A stretch of DNA of 64,000 nucleotides from Clarkia xantiana subsp. parviflora (GCA_036873135.1 JAPTYO010000001.1:49525774-49589773), one strand, 5' to 3'; positions 37,101-50,863 are shown, numbered from the stretch's first letter. Notes: generated from the sequence alone by a model not told the origin. Made by a program: numbers and translations.

Positions 37101-40100
37101 GATTTCCTTTTCCATTGTTATTTTCTTTTACATTTCTTGCGGTTCTGCCATTTTACTTATCTTGAATGTGATGATGCAGGATGAAATTGTCCAGAGTTGC
37201 TACTGGGATTATGGGCGTCCGTTTGACTTGAGGAAAGAGTCTGATGCAATTCCTCCTGATGTCACACTCCAATTAATAATACATGAAAGTCCTGACAAAA
37301 ATAGGTGGGCTCGGTGTCTCAGTGAGCTTGTAAAATATGCAGCGGAGTTATGTCCAGGTTCTGTCCAGGAAGCAAAGTAAGCAAATTCCTACCAAACCGC
37401 AGACAGCTTTAATGAAAAAGTGGAGTATGGCATTTGCATATTTTCTCAAGTAGTGTTTTATTTGTCATGACAAAATAGTTTAGTATGTTTTTGCAATTTG
37501 TCCAAAGTTTGTTATGCAATTTAGTTATGATCCCTTTTTACTATGTTCAATAGCTGATAATGAAATGCAAGATTTCATTTTTTGAAATCCATGTCTCAAA
37601 ATAAAAAATTCCATGGGCACAAATGAAGCATGAAGTCTAGCTTATTACTATTGGTTATCTGTTTCAGTTTTTCTCACATGTCCCCCTGACAGTAGCCAAA
37701 TTACCTTTTTATATCAGGTTAGAAGTCATGCAACGACTTACTCATATAACACCAGCTGAGTTGGGCGGAAAGTCTAATCAGGCGCTAGATGCAGAGAATA
37801 AACTGGACCAGTGGCTAATGTATTCCATGTTTTTATGTTCATGTCCACCTGATACTAGAGAAACTGGGGGCTTAGCAGCAAGCAAAGAGCTTTACCATCT
37901 AATTTTCTCATCACTAAAATCTGGGTCGGAAAATCACATGGTACGCATACAAGAAACCTTTCAAGTAAAATATTTTTTATCTCCTTAAATTTGTTTTGGT
38001 TGTTTTGATTGTAAAGCCTAGAATATGTTAAGGGTACATATTGGGAAGACGAAGAAAGAACCCCGCATAATCACCAATCTAAAATTCAGCTTGATAGGTC
38101 ATATGCAATAACCTGTATACTTGTTACAATGCTGATAAATGGCCATTCACGTGGAAATCTTGATTTATGTGACCTGATTAACTCTAAGTGTAGTATCCCC
38201 ATGAACATTAGCATGTGTTTGGAGTGGTTCGTTCAACCTAAGTTGTAGATAATGGTAGTGGAGGTCTTTATTTGCTGTGTTATTAATCAAATCTCTTTTT
38301 ACAGCATTCATTTATTTTAGGTGCTTTTGATTTGCTGTAATTTTGTATTTTCGGTTTGTATGTAGCATGCAGCAACTATGGCACTTGGACACTCACATCT
38401 GGAAGCTTGTGAAATCATGTTTGCCGAGCTTGCTGCATTTATTGATGAAATTTCACTCGAAACAGAGGGAAAACCAAAATGGAAGGTACTTTTCAAAAAA
38501 TTCCCTTGTGATTTTCATTTTATTACCAAATTGCATACCGAATTTGGATGAATTGCAAATAATGTACTGAACTTCTTTTCTTTTTTTACAAATAGCAAGC
38601 TGAACTTAAGCCAGTTTTGCAAAAACCATACTCTGTCAAAGTTTTCGTCAAATTTGATTTTTTTAAATAAATAGACAGCAACACCCTAATTTAAAATTAG
38701 AAGAGACTCATGAAAATGGAAAAGAAAGAAGAAAGCGCCTTCAATTTGTCGGCTCAATGCTTCAGTCTTGAACCACTGTATTTTCATTATTTTTATGTTT
38801 CATACTATTAGCTTTCAAATAAGTGTACTTCTGTCTTAGTATCAATAAAAAACTATTTATTTAATGGAAAAGGTGAAGGTGTATGGTACTTACAAGTTCA
38901 CTTAAGTTCGATTTGTTTTTTTGTAAAAACAAAAACAATTCCGTTATGTTTTTCTCATTCGACCTAAGTTCTGTATGCAAGTTGGTTATTATTATCACTC
39001 AAAAGTAGCACATAGGTGTTTTGAATGAATATTCGACTCGTGTTATCAGTCTCAGAAAGCTCGGCGCGAGGAACTTCGTGTCCACATCGCAAACATATAT
39101 CGTACAATTGCCGATAACATCTGGCCCGGAATGTTGGCTCGAAAACCCGCTTTCCGTCTCCATTACCTCCGATTCATCGACGAGACAGGAAGACACATAA
39201 GCCCCGTCCCAGCCGAGAGCTTTCATGAAATGCAGCCTCTCCGATACGCCATTGCCTCCATCTTGAAAACCCTCGCTCCTGAATTCGTCGAATCACGGTC
39301 TGAGAAATTCGACCTAAGGACTCGAAAGAGGCTTTTCGATCTACTCCTATCATGGTGTGATGATGGAGGAAGCTCATGGAGTCAGGACGGCGTAAGTGAC
39401 TATCGTCGTGAAGTAGAGCGGTACAAGAATTCCCAGCATTCTCGGTCGAAAGATTCAGTAGATAAACTGTCGTTCGATCGAGAATTGAGTGAACAGATTG
39501 AGGCGATACAGTGGGCCTCGATGAACGCTATGGCATCACTGTTGTACGGGCCGTGCTTTGATGATAATGCGAGGAAGATGAGTGGAAGGGTAATAATTTG
39601 GATTAATAGTTTGTTCATGGAGCCGGCTGCGAGGGCACCGTTTGGGTACTCGCCGGCAGATCCGAGAACTCCGTCTTACTCGAAATATGCGGCTGAAGGT
39701 GCGCGTGGGACCGCAGGTCGTATTCGAGGTGGGCACCTAAGGATCGGATTGGCAAAGTTGGCTTTGAAGAATCTTCTTCTTACAAATTTGGATCTGTTTC
39801 CCGCTTGCATCGATCAGGTATCCTTTTTCTCTATTCCTCTACAGAAACATTTTTTTATTTAGTTGTTGATCTTAGAGGATATTCCTTACACTTTCTGGTA
39901 GAAATCTACAATCTCGACATGTTCAAGAGTTGCTATTGGTTTGCTATTTATTTGATCCCGCACCGTTGTATGTCTTTTGTCTGTCTCTAAAAGTTTCTTC
40001 TTTTTGTTGTCTTCTTCCAGTGCTACTACTCCGACAACGCCATTGCCGATGGCTACTTCAGCGTCCTAGCCGAAGTCTATATGCGGCAAGAAATCCCCAA

Positions 40101-43059
40101 ATGCGAAATCCAGAGACTCCTGAGCCTTATACTCTACAAGGTGGTGGACCCCAACCGACAGATCCGAGACGATGCAATGCAGATGCTGGAAACCCTCTCA
40201 AGCCGCGAGTGGGCTGAGGACGGCATTGAAGGGGCTGGAGGCTACCGAGCCGCTGTGGTTGGAAACCTCCCCGATTCTTACCAGCAGTTCCAGTACAAGC
40301 TGTCCTGTAAGCTAGCCAAGGACCACCCTGAGCTGAGTCAGCTTCTGTGTGAAGAAATCATGCAACGCCAGCTTGACGCGGTTGATATTATCGCGCAACA
40401 TCAGGTACTAACCTGCATGGCGCCGTGGATCGAAAACCTTAATTTCTGGAAACTGAAAGAATCGGGGTGGAGCGAGCGGTTGTTGAAGAGTTTGTATTAT
40501 GTCACGTGGCGGCATGGGGACCAGTTCCCAGATGAGATCGAGAAGCTGTGGAGTACAATAGCTAGTAAGCCGAGAAACATTAGCCCGGTGCTCGATTTCC
40601 TGATCACGAAAGGAATCGAGGACTGCGACTCAAACGCGTCGGCCGAGATCAGCGGCGCGTTTGCCACATATTTCTCGGTGGCGAAGAGGGTGAGTCTCTA
40701 CCTGGCTCGGATTTGTCCGCAGAGGACAATCGACCACTTGGTTTTCCAGCTGTCGCAAAGGATGTTGGAGGAAAATGCTGAACCGGTGGTTCCAAAGGTC
40801 GATACGAATGGTTTGCTGGAGTTCTCACAGGGTCCCGCAGTCGCACAGGTGGCAACTATGGTCGAGACGCAGCCGCACATGTCGCCATTGCTTGTCCGAG
40901 GCTCCCTTGACGGACCGCTGAGGAACACCAGCGGGAGTCTGAGCTGGCGGACTTCGGGGGTGACGGGACGGAGCGTGTCGGGCCCGCTAAGTCCCTTACC
41001 TCCAGAAATGAGCGTCATCCCGATACCTACGGGGCGGTCAGGGCAGCTCCTTCCTTCTCTCGTGAACATGTCAGGCCCGCTAATGGGTGTCAGGAGCACA
41101 ACCGGAAGCATCAGGAGCCGCCACATGTCACGTGACAGCGGGGACTACCACATCGACACCCCGAACTCGGATATCGAAGGGCTGCATTCTGCTGCAGCAG
41201 TACACGGCGTAAACCCTAAGGAGCTCCGATCGGCTCTCCAAGGACATCAACAGCACTCCCTGACTCACGCCGATATCGCCTTAATTCTCCTCGCGGAGAT
41301 CGCGTATGAGAACGACGAAGACTTCCGAGAACATCTCCCGCTGCTTTTCCACGTCACCTTTGTCTCCATGGACAGCTCGGAAGACATCGTGTTGGAACAT
41401 TGTCAGCACTTGTTAGTGAACTTGCTGTATTCGCTAGCTGGGCGGCACTTAGAGCTGTACGAGGTCGAGAACAGTGAGGGCGAGAATAAGCAGCAAGTCG
41501 TCAGCTTAATCAAGTACGTCCAGTCAAAACGAGGTTCGATGATGTGGGAGAACGAGGACCCCACCGTTGTCCGAACCGAGCTTCCCAGCGCTGCACTTTT
41601 GTCGTCTCTTGTCCAAAGCATGGTGGATGCGATTTTCTTCCAAGGTGACCTCCGTGAGACTTGGGGAGCCGAAGCCCTAAAATGGGCCATGGAGTGCACG
41701 TCGCGCCACCTGGCCTGCAGGTCCCACCAGATCTACCGAGCGCTGCGTCCCCGCGTCACAAGCGATACTTCCGTGTCTCTCCTCCGATGCCTCCACCGAT
41801 GCTTAGGAAACCCAATCCCGCCCGTTCTTGGCTTCATGATGGAGATTCTTCTAACGCTACAAGTAATGGTCGAAAACATGGAGCCGGAGAAGTTGATTTT
41901 GTACCCTCAGTTGTTCTGGGGGTGCGTCGCGATGATGCATACGGATTTCGTCCATGTCTACTGCCAGGTGCTCCAGCTGTTCTCCCGGGTGATCGACCGA
42001 CTGTCGTTCCGAGACAGAACGACGGAAAACGTCCTCCTATCGAGCATGCCAAGAGACGAGCTTGACACAAGTGGGATCTCAGATTTCCAGAGGCTCGAAT
42101 CCCGAACCGTCTCTGAGATCCCCGTTTCGGTGGGAAACCTGCCGATCTTTGAAGGCGTCCAGCCCCTCGTCCTCAAAGGCCTCATGTCGACTGTCAGCCA
42201 CGGAGTCTCCATCGAGGTCCTCTCAAGAATCACCGTCCACTCCTGCGACTCAATCTTCGGCGACGCGGAGACACGACTACTCATGCACGTCACCGGACTC
42301 CTCCCTTGGCTCTGCCTCCAGCTCAGCGACGACCCTGACATGGACCCCGCCTCCCCGCTCCGTCAGCAGTACCAGAAAGCATGCTCGGTGGCATCGAACA
42401 TCTCGGTCTGGTGCCAGGCGAAGTCACTCGATGACATGGCGACCGTGTTTATCGCGTACTCTCGCGGCGAGATCAAAACCGTCGAGAACTTCCTCGCCTG
42501 CATCTCCCCCCTACTCTGCAACGAGTGGTTTCCGAAGCATTCCGCCCTTGCGTTCGGCCACTTGTTACGATTACTCGAAAAAGGCCCAATGGAATACCAA
42601 CGCGTCATTCTCCTATTGCTCAAAGCGCTTCTCCAACACACCCCGATGGACGCCGCGCAGAGCCCGCACATGTACGCCATCGTGTCACAACTAGTTGAGA
42701 GCTCGTTATGCTGGGAAGCCCTAAGCGTCCTCGAAGCTCTACTACAGAGCTGTAGCTCGATGCCAGGGTCGGGCCCACACCCTCTCGACGAAAACGGGTT
42801 CGGCCTCGATGAGAAGCTATTAGCACCACAGATGTCGTTCAAGGGTCGCAGCGGACCGCTGCAGTTCCCGATGGGGCCCGGTTACATGGGTGGGTCGGGT
42901 TCGACGGTGGGGGGAGCAGATTCTGGAATAACGGCGAGAGAGGTAGCTTTGAGGAACACGAGGCTGATTCTGGGGCGGGTGTTGGAAAAATGTGCCCTTG
43001 GTCGGAGGAGGGACTACCGGCGGTTGGTTCCATTTGTGGCTATCACCGGAATGTTATAG
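31133..43059 (+). CDS. FURRY/cell morphogenesis protein homologue (At5g15680 type)
   Basis: Seventeen exons: 31133-31228, 32128-32246, 32419-32464, 32930-33002, 33090-33147, 33566-33661, 33918-34035, 34119-34385, 35095-35196, 35344-35701, 35829-35942, 36470-37098, 37180-37376, 37718-37940, 38366-38485, 39050-39817, 40021-43059. They join in phase to 2140 residues, starting [15 protein letters not shown]. The protein is a huge ARM/HEAT-like repeat scaffold with the N-terminal Furry region ([43 protein letters not shown]) and the conserved C-terminal cell-morphogenesis domain. A Ser/Gly/Pro-rich, probably disordered segment lies at about 40870-41160 ([27 protein letters not shown]). Fly Furry, yeast Tao3 and fission-yeast Mor2 work with NDR kinases in polarised growth; the plant role is inferred from family. 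The last two exons (768 and 3039 nt) are far larger and GC-richer than the others. Confidence 0.94.
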
Positions 43060-44942
43060 TCAGCGGTGGTGACTGACTGAGTTTTGTTGTATATATATGG
43101 TGAGTGATGATCCATGTATGTATGTAGCCACTGTAGATGTATGTTTGTTATATAGCTGATAGGTATTTTATCTATGATGAAGAAGAAGATTATGGTTACT
43201 TTTGGTTCTTCCCACTGATAATGATCGGAGATTTTTGTCGTAGAAATGGATTCATGTCTTGCCCCACTGATTCTGGACATCAGTTACGAATATTGTCATT
43301 CTTTTTAATTATAATAAATAATTGTTTATATTTTGTAGATGTTTAGTTTTCCCTATTTAGGATTTTGAAATGTGTTATTTATTATTGTTGTTATTATCAA
43401 GGCCGAAATAGTGTTGCTATCTGTTAAAAAAACAATAATTAATTAATAAAAAAAAACTACAGTTTTAAAAAAAAACTTGACTTTTTTATAGTTATAAAAA
43501 ACAAATTGAACTTTACAAAACTGAGTAAGTGCAAACTATATTGATTTTTATATAAAAAATTTACAAAAATCACATTCATAACAATTAATCATGTATGTTC
43601 ATGTGACCAGTAGTGGAGGTAGGATTTTGACAATAATATACATTTTTTGAAGAAATAAAATTGAATATTTTTTTTTTTAAAACAATGATCAAATTTTTTA
43701 TAGTCATACTATATATAAAATTGTATTTCATTACACAGTTTGATAAAACAAAATTTTTAATTACCAAACTGGTAGTTCATATTTGAACACTAAGACATAT
43801 TGCAACCTAAAGTTTTTTTTTTACAATATTGCTTAGTTTTACTTCGTGAACCAATGATCAGTTAACGTTTTTTTTAACAATTTGCTAGTTTTTTTTTTTG
43901 TCAGTAACAATTTTCTAATTTAGATTTGATTTTACGAAAAACTTACTAGCCAAAGTTTCATTTTATCTACACACTTGCGCTCACAAATTTCTCAGTAGCC
44001 TCTATATTCCTATATGTGTTAAAACGTAAAACTTAAAAGATTCTCAATTTTATTTTATGTAGAGAAAAAGTTAGGATTTCAGCTTGCTAAAACCAAATCA
44101 TTAATTTGCTTAGTTCCATTCACTTCCATGCACCACCATATCCATATGATCTTATCCTTGCACATCCGGTTATATATATCCATATCAAACATTTATTTAT
44201 TGTTTTTCTATTGTCTTTTTAAATTTTCCACTTTCATCTTCAAGTATTTATAACTTTCAATTACGATCTCTGATTAATTCACAATCAGTTATGTTACATT
44301 AGTAATTTCATAAGCTTTAATTCAGGATCTGTATCGAAAAAGTTCAGACTAAAAATAATTCTACATGTTAAGTCTCATAACTTTTTCTGTAATACATATA
44401 TTATTTATAATATTTAAAATTATTGACCCGAGTAAAAATCGGATGTTCATACTTCATATGCTTGATTGAAAGTTGTATATTGGAATTAATGTTTTACCTA
44501 GTCAACTTGTCCTACAGGTTGACTAAGCCTTCCAAGCCACATTCTTTGGCCGTTGTTAAAACATAGTATTGGCTAGGGATAGGACTATCCGTGCCTCATT
44601 CTCACGCATTTTAAAATTTAAATTAGCTAACTTTGATCGGTATCATTTTTTAACTTAATTGTACAAAATCAGACCATAATGTTCTTTAGAGACATGATAA
44701 CTTCTTGAAATACCAAACTAAACCACAAACTTGTACATTATTACAAATCGTGACCACGATCCGAAAAGCGAACAGAACACAATCACAACATCATAGTCTA
44801 GGGCAATACATAGTTGTCCTGCACGCACACGATCTTGTACGTCTGTTTATCATATCATACAACAACAATATACAAACTAAATTACACTTCCAAACCCTAA
44901 ACCACATCTCCACAATCCGAATTCCCATTGCCGAGAAATTTA
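43060..44942. other. Intergenic region between FURRY and the amino-acid transporter
   Basis: The first 300 bases are likely 3' untranslated region of the FURRY gene; the 3' untranslated region of the convergent transporter gene lies at the right edge. Between them the sequence is AT-rich with many short A/T runs. CAGTAGTGGAGGTAGG at about 43608-43623 recalls a degenerate hAT terminus, but no partner end was found. No gene recognised. Confidence 0.45.
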
Positions 44943-47905
44943 CTACTCACGTTGAGATGAGTTCTTCTTGAACAAGGCGTAGGCATCACTGTATATAGCC
45001 ACTGCGTTGGCCAAAACAGCAAGAACAATCATGAAGACGGATAATATCTTGTCCTTCTTTGTTGCTATAAAATGTCGATCCCTGTCAACATACACATAAC
45101 GTAGATTATTAGACAAGAAAAAAATTCAGAACCAGACAGGCTAATGTATCTCAAGTTGCTTGCAGGAAAAGTTATCGTATCTGAATTTCTTGGAGAACAA
45201 GTTATTCAAGAAACGAAAGACTTCGCAAGTTCTACAAAAGGAACTAGCAAAATGAACCAGAATATTTTTTTCAAGTGTTACAACTGAGCCACCATAAACT
45301 TTTACGAGTGAGCGTCAAATCACATTTAGGCATCGATGAACTATTTTTCTTGGTCTTGGACACAGAAGTGGCAGATGAGTTAATGTTGCAAAATTGCTAT
45401 TAAAATTTTAAAGAGTAAACATGATAAATCCTGAAAAAGATGCAGTTTTAACATTTTTAGTAAATTTAAAAGAACACTAGAAAAGATATAACTTACTTTA
45501 GAGTAATGGCTGCCGGGAAAATAAAGCCAAGGCAAACTGCAGCGGTGGCACCGGTGAATTGGAAGGCATCCCAGATGCTCGGAATGAAATTCGCGCCCAA
45601 GAAGATCACCCCTATCAAACCGACAGTGATGAGGCCAAACCTGACATTGTTTTGAGCCAACGGGCGGGCCCGGGGGAACAGTAGGCCGTCGAGGTTGAGC
45701 CTCAGAGGGTAGAAGACAATGGGGAACACGAGCATGAGGTGGGCCGCGTAGCTGACACGGACTGCGTCGTTGAGGAGAGAACCGTAGGGGATCCCGAGAT
45801 CGGTGTCGAAGTTTGCAAGGACATCTTCAAGAGTTGCGTCTCCGAAGAGGAGGAAACCGAAGAAGCTAATGGTTATGTAGACTGTGGAGCAGAGAGCAAG
45901 TGATGTTTGCACCACTGGCTTGATCTGTGTGGTGTCTTCCAGTTCATTGTCAATGCTGTGAACTGCCAAATCAAAATTTTGAATTATGATTAGTTTCAGT
46001 ACTAGTTAGTTGATGATCATAGTTCATACAAGGAGAGTTCTACAACAATTAGTGAGAACAAAAAAATAGGAGTAATATAATCAGCAGTTTCCTCAAATGG
46101 TAAGATAATATTCCATTTTCTCATAAGGCTCTAACTAATGATGATTCTAGGTATTTTATGCAATGACAATTCTACAACAATTAGGGAGAAAATAAAAAAC
46201 AAAAAAGAAAGCTTTTTTTGTAAAATATAAAACAAACATTTGGTAAGATAATCAATCAGCAGTTTCCAAAATGAAAGGGTAAGATATTCCATTTCCTAAT
46301 CAAGTTTATACTATTTGGTGATTAATGCAAGGAAAAATCTACAACATAGTGCGAAAAAGATACTGCTTTTTTAAGATATAATAGCATTTGGTAAGTTAAT
46401 CATCAATCTCCTAAAATTAACGATCTCCTAAAATTATTTGATATCCTACTTTCACTTTAAATTTTCCACCATCTAGCATTGATTTTAATGCAATATCACC
46501 ATGACCTTAAACCAAAGTCTTCAAAAGGTTATAGATAAGTTTTATCGTTAATCGGTATAATTAAAATAAATAATAATAATAAAATTTGATAGCAGCTTAC
46601 CATTGTAGTGGCAGATGAAAGAAGTAACAAGAACAGGAACGACAGTGAAGAGTTTCCCGAGTGATGTCAGATCGGAAATATCGGGGAGCAATCTCGGCAT
46701 CATAACTCCTCCACTTACTAACTTGATAATTGAAATTCCCACAGTGATGACGAGGAACACCACAGCCAAAGCAACCGACAAGGCGGAGGTGAATCTCAAT
46801 GAATCTGCAACCACCAAAGCCCAAAAGATGATGAGTGAATATAAAATCAAATGATGATTTAACTTCTATATACAACATAACTGCAAAAACAGATAAGGAA
46901 ATCCGATTTCATACATAATAATTGTAATTGCTAAGCTGCGTCATTAGCACCGTCTAATATTTCTCAACACAAGAAGATTTGATTAGCAAAGAACCACAAT
47001 AATATCATTGCAAAATCCACATCAAATATACACTGCAGATATGTATGATTTCGGTGTGCAGATTATGTAAAGAGATCATCAATTCAAAAAAAAAAACCAG
47101 GTATTTAAGAAAACAACACCAGACAAGGCAATAATTTGGAAATAGAGATTGAATTGAAAGAACAAGCTGTGTAGCTCTAATTGAGGAAATTCAAAGAGAA
47201 GACTAACCAATTCGCTTGAAGCATGCCAAAGGAGAAAATACAGCAAGGGTGGTGATAAGAAGAATGAAGGTACGTCCATTCCACCAGTGTTCTCCAAACC
47301 AACCTTCAAGCAGACCTTCATGGTGGACTCCACTGGAAGATGTTCCAGACAGTACATCACCTTCATTTAAAAAAAATACAGATTCAAACCACTATCAACA
47401 AATACAAAAAGCATAAACATGTAATTTAATCAACTGTCATAGAGATAACCAATGGCATACCAATTATAATCATGTATACAATGAGAACACCAATGTTATT
47501 CACCATCACGCATATCTGCAGCAACATCCTTCCATATTTTCCAAAAGAATCTCCCATGAAACCTGCATAGGACGCAGATTTCCCTGCCCTGCTAAACCTA
47601 AGAAGCAACTCAATCGATGCCTCAGTCAAGAATGCCATGAATACGATCATGACAATTCCTAAACCAAGACCTAACACTTTCATGGTGGCAGGCAACGCCA
47701 TGATGCCAGCGCCAACAATTGTAGTCGACAGATTAAAGACTGCCCCAGTAAACGAAGCACCATTAAATTCATCGAAACTAGCATCCTCATCGTGTCTCTT
47801 AGGCAACAAGGGTGCCTTTTCATCAGCAACTGCTCTGTGCCTTCGCGTTTTCTTGTCCTTCTTTGTTGTCATATCCTTCTTTGGCATAATATCTACAATA
47901 GTCAT
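44943..47905 (-). CDS. Vacuolar amino-acid transporter, AVT6 type (AAAP/SLC38-like)
   Basis: Five exons on the minus strand: 47905-47461, 47360-47208, 46804-46601, 45962-45497, 45081-44943, joining in phase to 468 residues. The first in-frame ATG is at 47905 (MTIVDIMPKK). A charged cytosolic leader (KKDKKTRRHR) carries an acidic dileucine motif, EKAPLL (residues 29-34), typical of AP-3-dependent sorting to the tonoplast. The transporter core starts at FNGASFTGAVFNLSTTIVGAG, where the GAGIMALP stretch in helix 1 is the amino-acid-binding region of the AAAP superfamily. About eleven hydrophobic segments follow, ending in VFMIVLAVLANAVAIYSDAY. Arabidopsis AVT6 members export acidic and neutral amino acids from the vacuole; substrate here is inferred. 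Confidence 0.93.
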
Positions 47906-47984
47906 CTTCAATCTCTTATCAAAATACAATCTGGAGGTTTTAGCAGCTCAGACCCTTCTGCTAGACGGTAGCAATGTATCTGTG

Positions 47985-48513
47985 CTGCAGAAAAGCTCAC
48001 ATCAGATTCAATTCTATAAAATAAACCCAGCAAATTAGAAAACTTTAGGACTGCAACTTGAACAAGAGAACCTACATTTGCTCTGAAAATGAAAACCTAA
48101 CCAGCAATTAAGTATTCGATCTTACCTAATTTATGGAGCAAGAGACAAAATTGATGCTCCCTTCAATAATGAAAACTATAATACTCAATAGAAGGAGACA
48201 AATTATCTTCGGCTTTCCAGAGTGAGGAAAATGCAAACTCCAATGGAATCACAGTTTTCAATTGAAGAAATCAATACACGTTTCAACTGCAATCAGAATC
48301 GGAACTGTTTACGTTTAAATCAAAGGTGAAATTGAAGGTCAAGCGATATTCAACAACCAGAAACGCGTGAAGTAGAACCAAGAAAAAGCAGAATCCTTCA
48401 ATTATTGATCAAAACACGCTAAGATTGTCAAACACTGTTCTCTGAGCTGAATAAAGAAACGCAAAGAAAGAGAGAAAAGATACACGGAATCAAACAAGGG
48501 ATGCGGGGATTAC
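47985..48513 (-). other. Probable 5' UTR intron of the AVT6-type gene
   Basis: On the minus strand, GCATTCAG|GTAATCC at 48514/48513 is a good donor and TTTTCTGCAG|CACAG at 47985/47984 a good acceptor. They would define a 529-bp intron about 80 bp upstream of the ATG. The sequence left of the donor (48514-48600) is C/T-rich on the sense strand, as for a plant 5' untranslated region. Leader introns are common in plant transporter genes. No transcript evidence is available here. Confidence 0.5.
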
Positions 48514-48843
48514 CTGAATGCGACGACAAGACTACGAATTGACTGGAGTTATCCTGTGAAGAACGAAACTGTGAGGAAGAAGAAGAAGATCGGCAGACGC
48601 TGAAAGAAGCAGAATTGAATTGACAATGTGTTATCTTGGTAATTTGGAATCTTGCAATCTGCTCCGATTTAGATGATTGATGATCAGGCGCGGGTCCGTA
48701 TATGTAGTAGTGTTGTAGCATAGCAGCTCTATTATTATTTTTTAAATTCATGAAATATTATTAGTTTTTAATAATACCAAAAAAATACAAAAGAAAGGAA
48801 AACATTACACGAAATTCGACTCAGACAACAACATATTAGAATA

Positions 48844-49476
48844 GAGTTACTAGGTATTTTGGTGTAACATGTTTTGCAACTTTTTGTTTTTTGTGTAACT
48901 TATTTTTTTGTACAGTATATTTGCAATTTTTACATTTTTCGTGCAACCGTTAGTTGACTGTCGGTGTTCACCGTTAAATAGTCGTGTGATTTGCACATGA
49001 TCGACCCCAAATTTTTATTTTATTCAGTTTAGTTTTCAAATTTATTGCCCTAACTTTTAATTTTAATAATTTAAACTCTAAACATTTTCAAACACACCCA
49101 TGGCTAGGGTTCATGGACTTGGGCAACCCAAGTCATGGCCAAACCCAGCTATGGGTCGAACTATGGCTAAATTGAACTAGCCATGGTCCGACCCAGCATG
49201 GGTCGGACCATGGCTAGGTTAATTAGCTCTATGGTGCGATTGAAAATGTTTCGGGTCTAAACTGTAAAAATTAAAAGTTAGGACAATAAATTTGAGGACT
49301 AAACTGAACAAAATCAAAATTTGGGGCTGGTTATGTACAAGTCACGTGACTATTTAACAGTCAACTAACTGATGCACCAAAAGTATAAAAGTTGCAAATA
49401 TATTGCACAAATAACTGGTGTTAAAAAGCAAAAAATAACCAAACATGTTGCACCAAAAGATTTATATTATTAACCC
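48844..49476. mobile_element. MULE-like foldback element
   Basis: The two arms are inverted copies over roughly 230 bp. Shared words include TTTTGGTG(C/T)AACATG, GTTAGTTGACTG, TTAAATAGTC and TGTTCAGTTTAGT-like blocks. The outer edge of the right arm reads GGGTTAATAATATAAATC inward, similar to the 3772-6812 element. The left edge is decayed (GAGTTACTAGG), so its limit is approximate and the target duplication is not resolved. The centre (49100-49220) is a GC-richer palindromic array of CATGGCTA/CATGGTCCGACCC words. No coding capacity. Confidence 0.7.
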
Positions 49477-50863
49477 TAAAATTAATAGTACAATTTAATG
49501 TATAATTTTTTTAATTAGTTAATGCATGTAAATTAGTTAGTAATTAGTATCATTAATAGTCAAATCAAACCCGGCATGTGCTAGCTGCTAAGTGCTAACC
49601 AACCAGACCTCATAAATTAATTGATGTTATACTATAAGTTGATGTCTTTCTCCCACGTGTAATACTCATCCCGTCATTATTGATGTAAAACAGAAACCAT
49701 AAATACATTTGGAATGAATAATATTTAATATAAAAAGAGATTATAGACTCATTACATACATATTTTATCTACCCTTAACAAATGAAAATATATTATATAT
49801 TCTTTACGAAATAACCTGATTTCACCGAATTATACTGTCATAAAAAAAAAAAATACATATTATGTTTACCCAAAAAAATTATGTTTAAAAAAAACTTCGC
49901 CTAACATTAATAACTTTGTCTCTTAGTCATAATTTCATTGATGGCGGTCTCCACAAACATATAAAATTACTTATATTGTCAATTAATCTTTATCCTGCAT
50001 TGTTATGTGTAGCTAAACAAACTTAAGGTTGTAAATTAGCCCACGTGTCGTAGGCCGAATAATCAATAGTGCATGATGCAATTGGTAGGCCCCTGAGGCT
50101 AGTAGACACTAAACGTTATATCCATTGGCCACGCTGGGCCCACATCTACGTGGATATGCGGTGACACGACAAAGAGAGGATGCTGACGAGAGATCAAAAT
50201 TCAAACGTCTTCAAGTGTGTGCCACAAAATTCTAGATGACCTCATCATATTAAAAACACCCCATTCGACGTGTAAAGACCCTATTGGAGGTAGTTCGATC
50301 CAAAATGAGTATTCATTCAGGAGTAAATTTTCTACCTGTGAAATTTCCAGTGAAATTTCAAGAGAAAGTATGAAAGAGAATGTAATGGAACAAATGTATT
50401 AGTCATTGGTGGGGCCCTAAACCACTTTCTATAGAAATTTCACACTATATTTCACAGTTTGTATCACTACTCATTCCTTCAGAATTCTAAAGGGCGATCT
50501 AAAATTGAATCCTGCTAAAGCTACTTTGAAAAGGTTTAAATAATAGTGTAAAATTATGAAAACAGTATTGTAAAAAAAAAAAAGGAGACTTCAAAATTAG
50601 TTGTTAATATGTTAGAGCATCTACAATGCATTTAGTATAAATGACAACTTGTTCTCATAAGATTGTGTTTTGTCTTCTAAAACTAGAGTTGTTTCTATAT
50701 TTATTTTTCATTTTTATTTTAAATGTATTATTAAAATTAGTTGGTGTCTTATCAAATTATATCATCAGAATATATATATGATACAATAATTTGGAGATAA
50801 TAATTTTCACTCTCCAATAATACAAAGGATACAAACTCAAATAGGGGGAAAGAAACAATAGTC
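49477..50863. other. Intergenic region
   Basis: AT-rich, no gene recognised. At 50040-50200 there is a GC-richer patch with CCACGTGTC and CTACGTGG (ACGT-core, G-box-like) words, which might be regulatory or a repeat remnant. At about 50290-50510 partly self-complementary blocks (GAAATTTC-rich) suggest a degenerate foldback, without clear ends. Confidence 0.35.

Noticed and set aside
41661..42694. Long alternative frames on both strands within the last FURRY exon
   Set aside because: They are by-products of the GC-rich codon usage of the true frame, which matches the FURRY family throughout.
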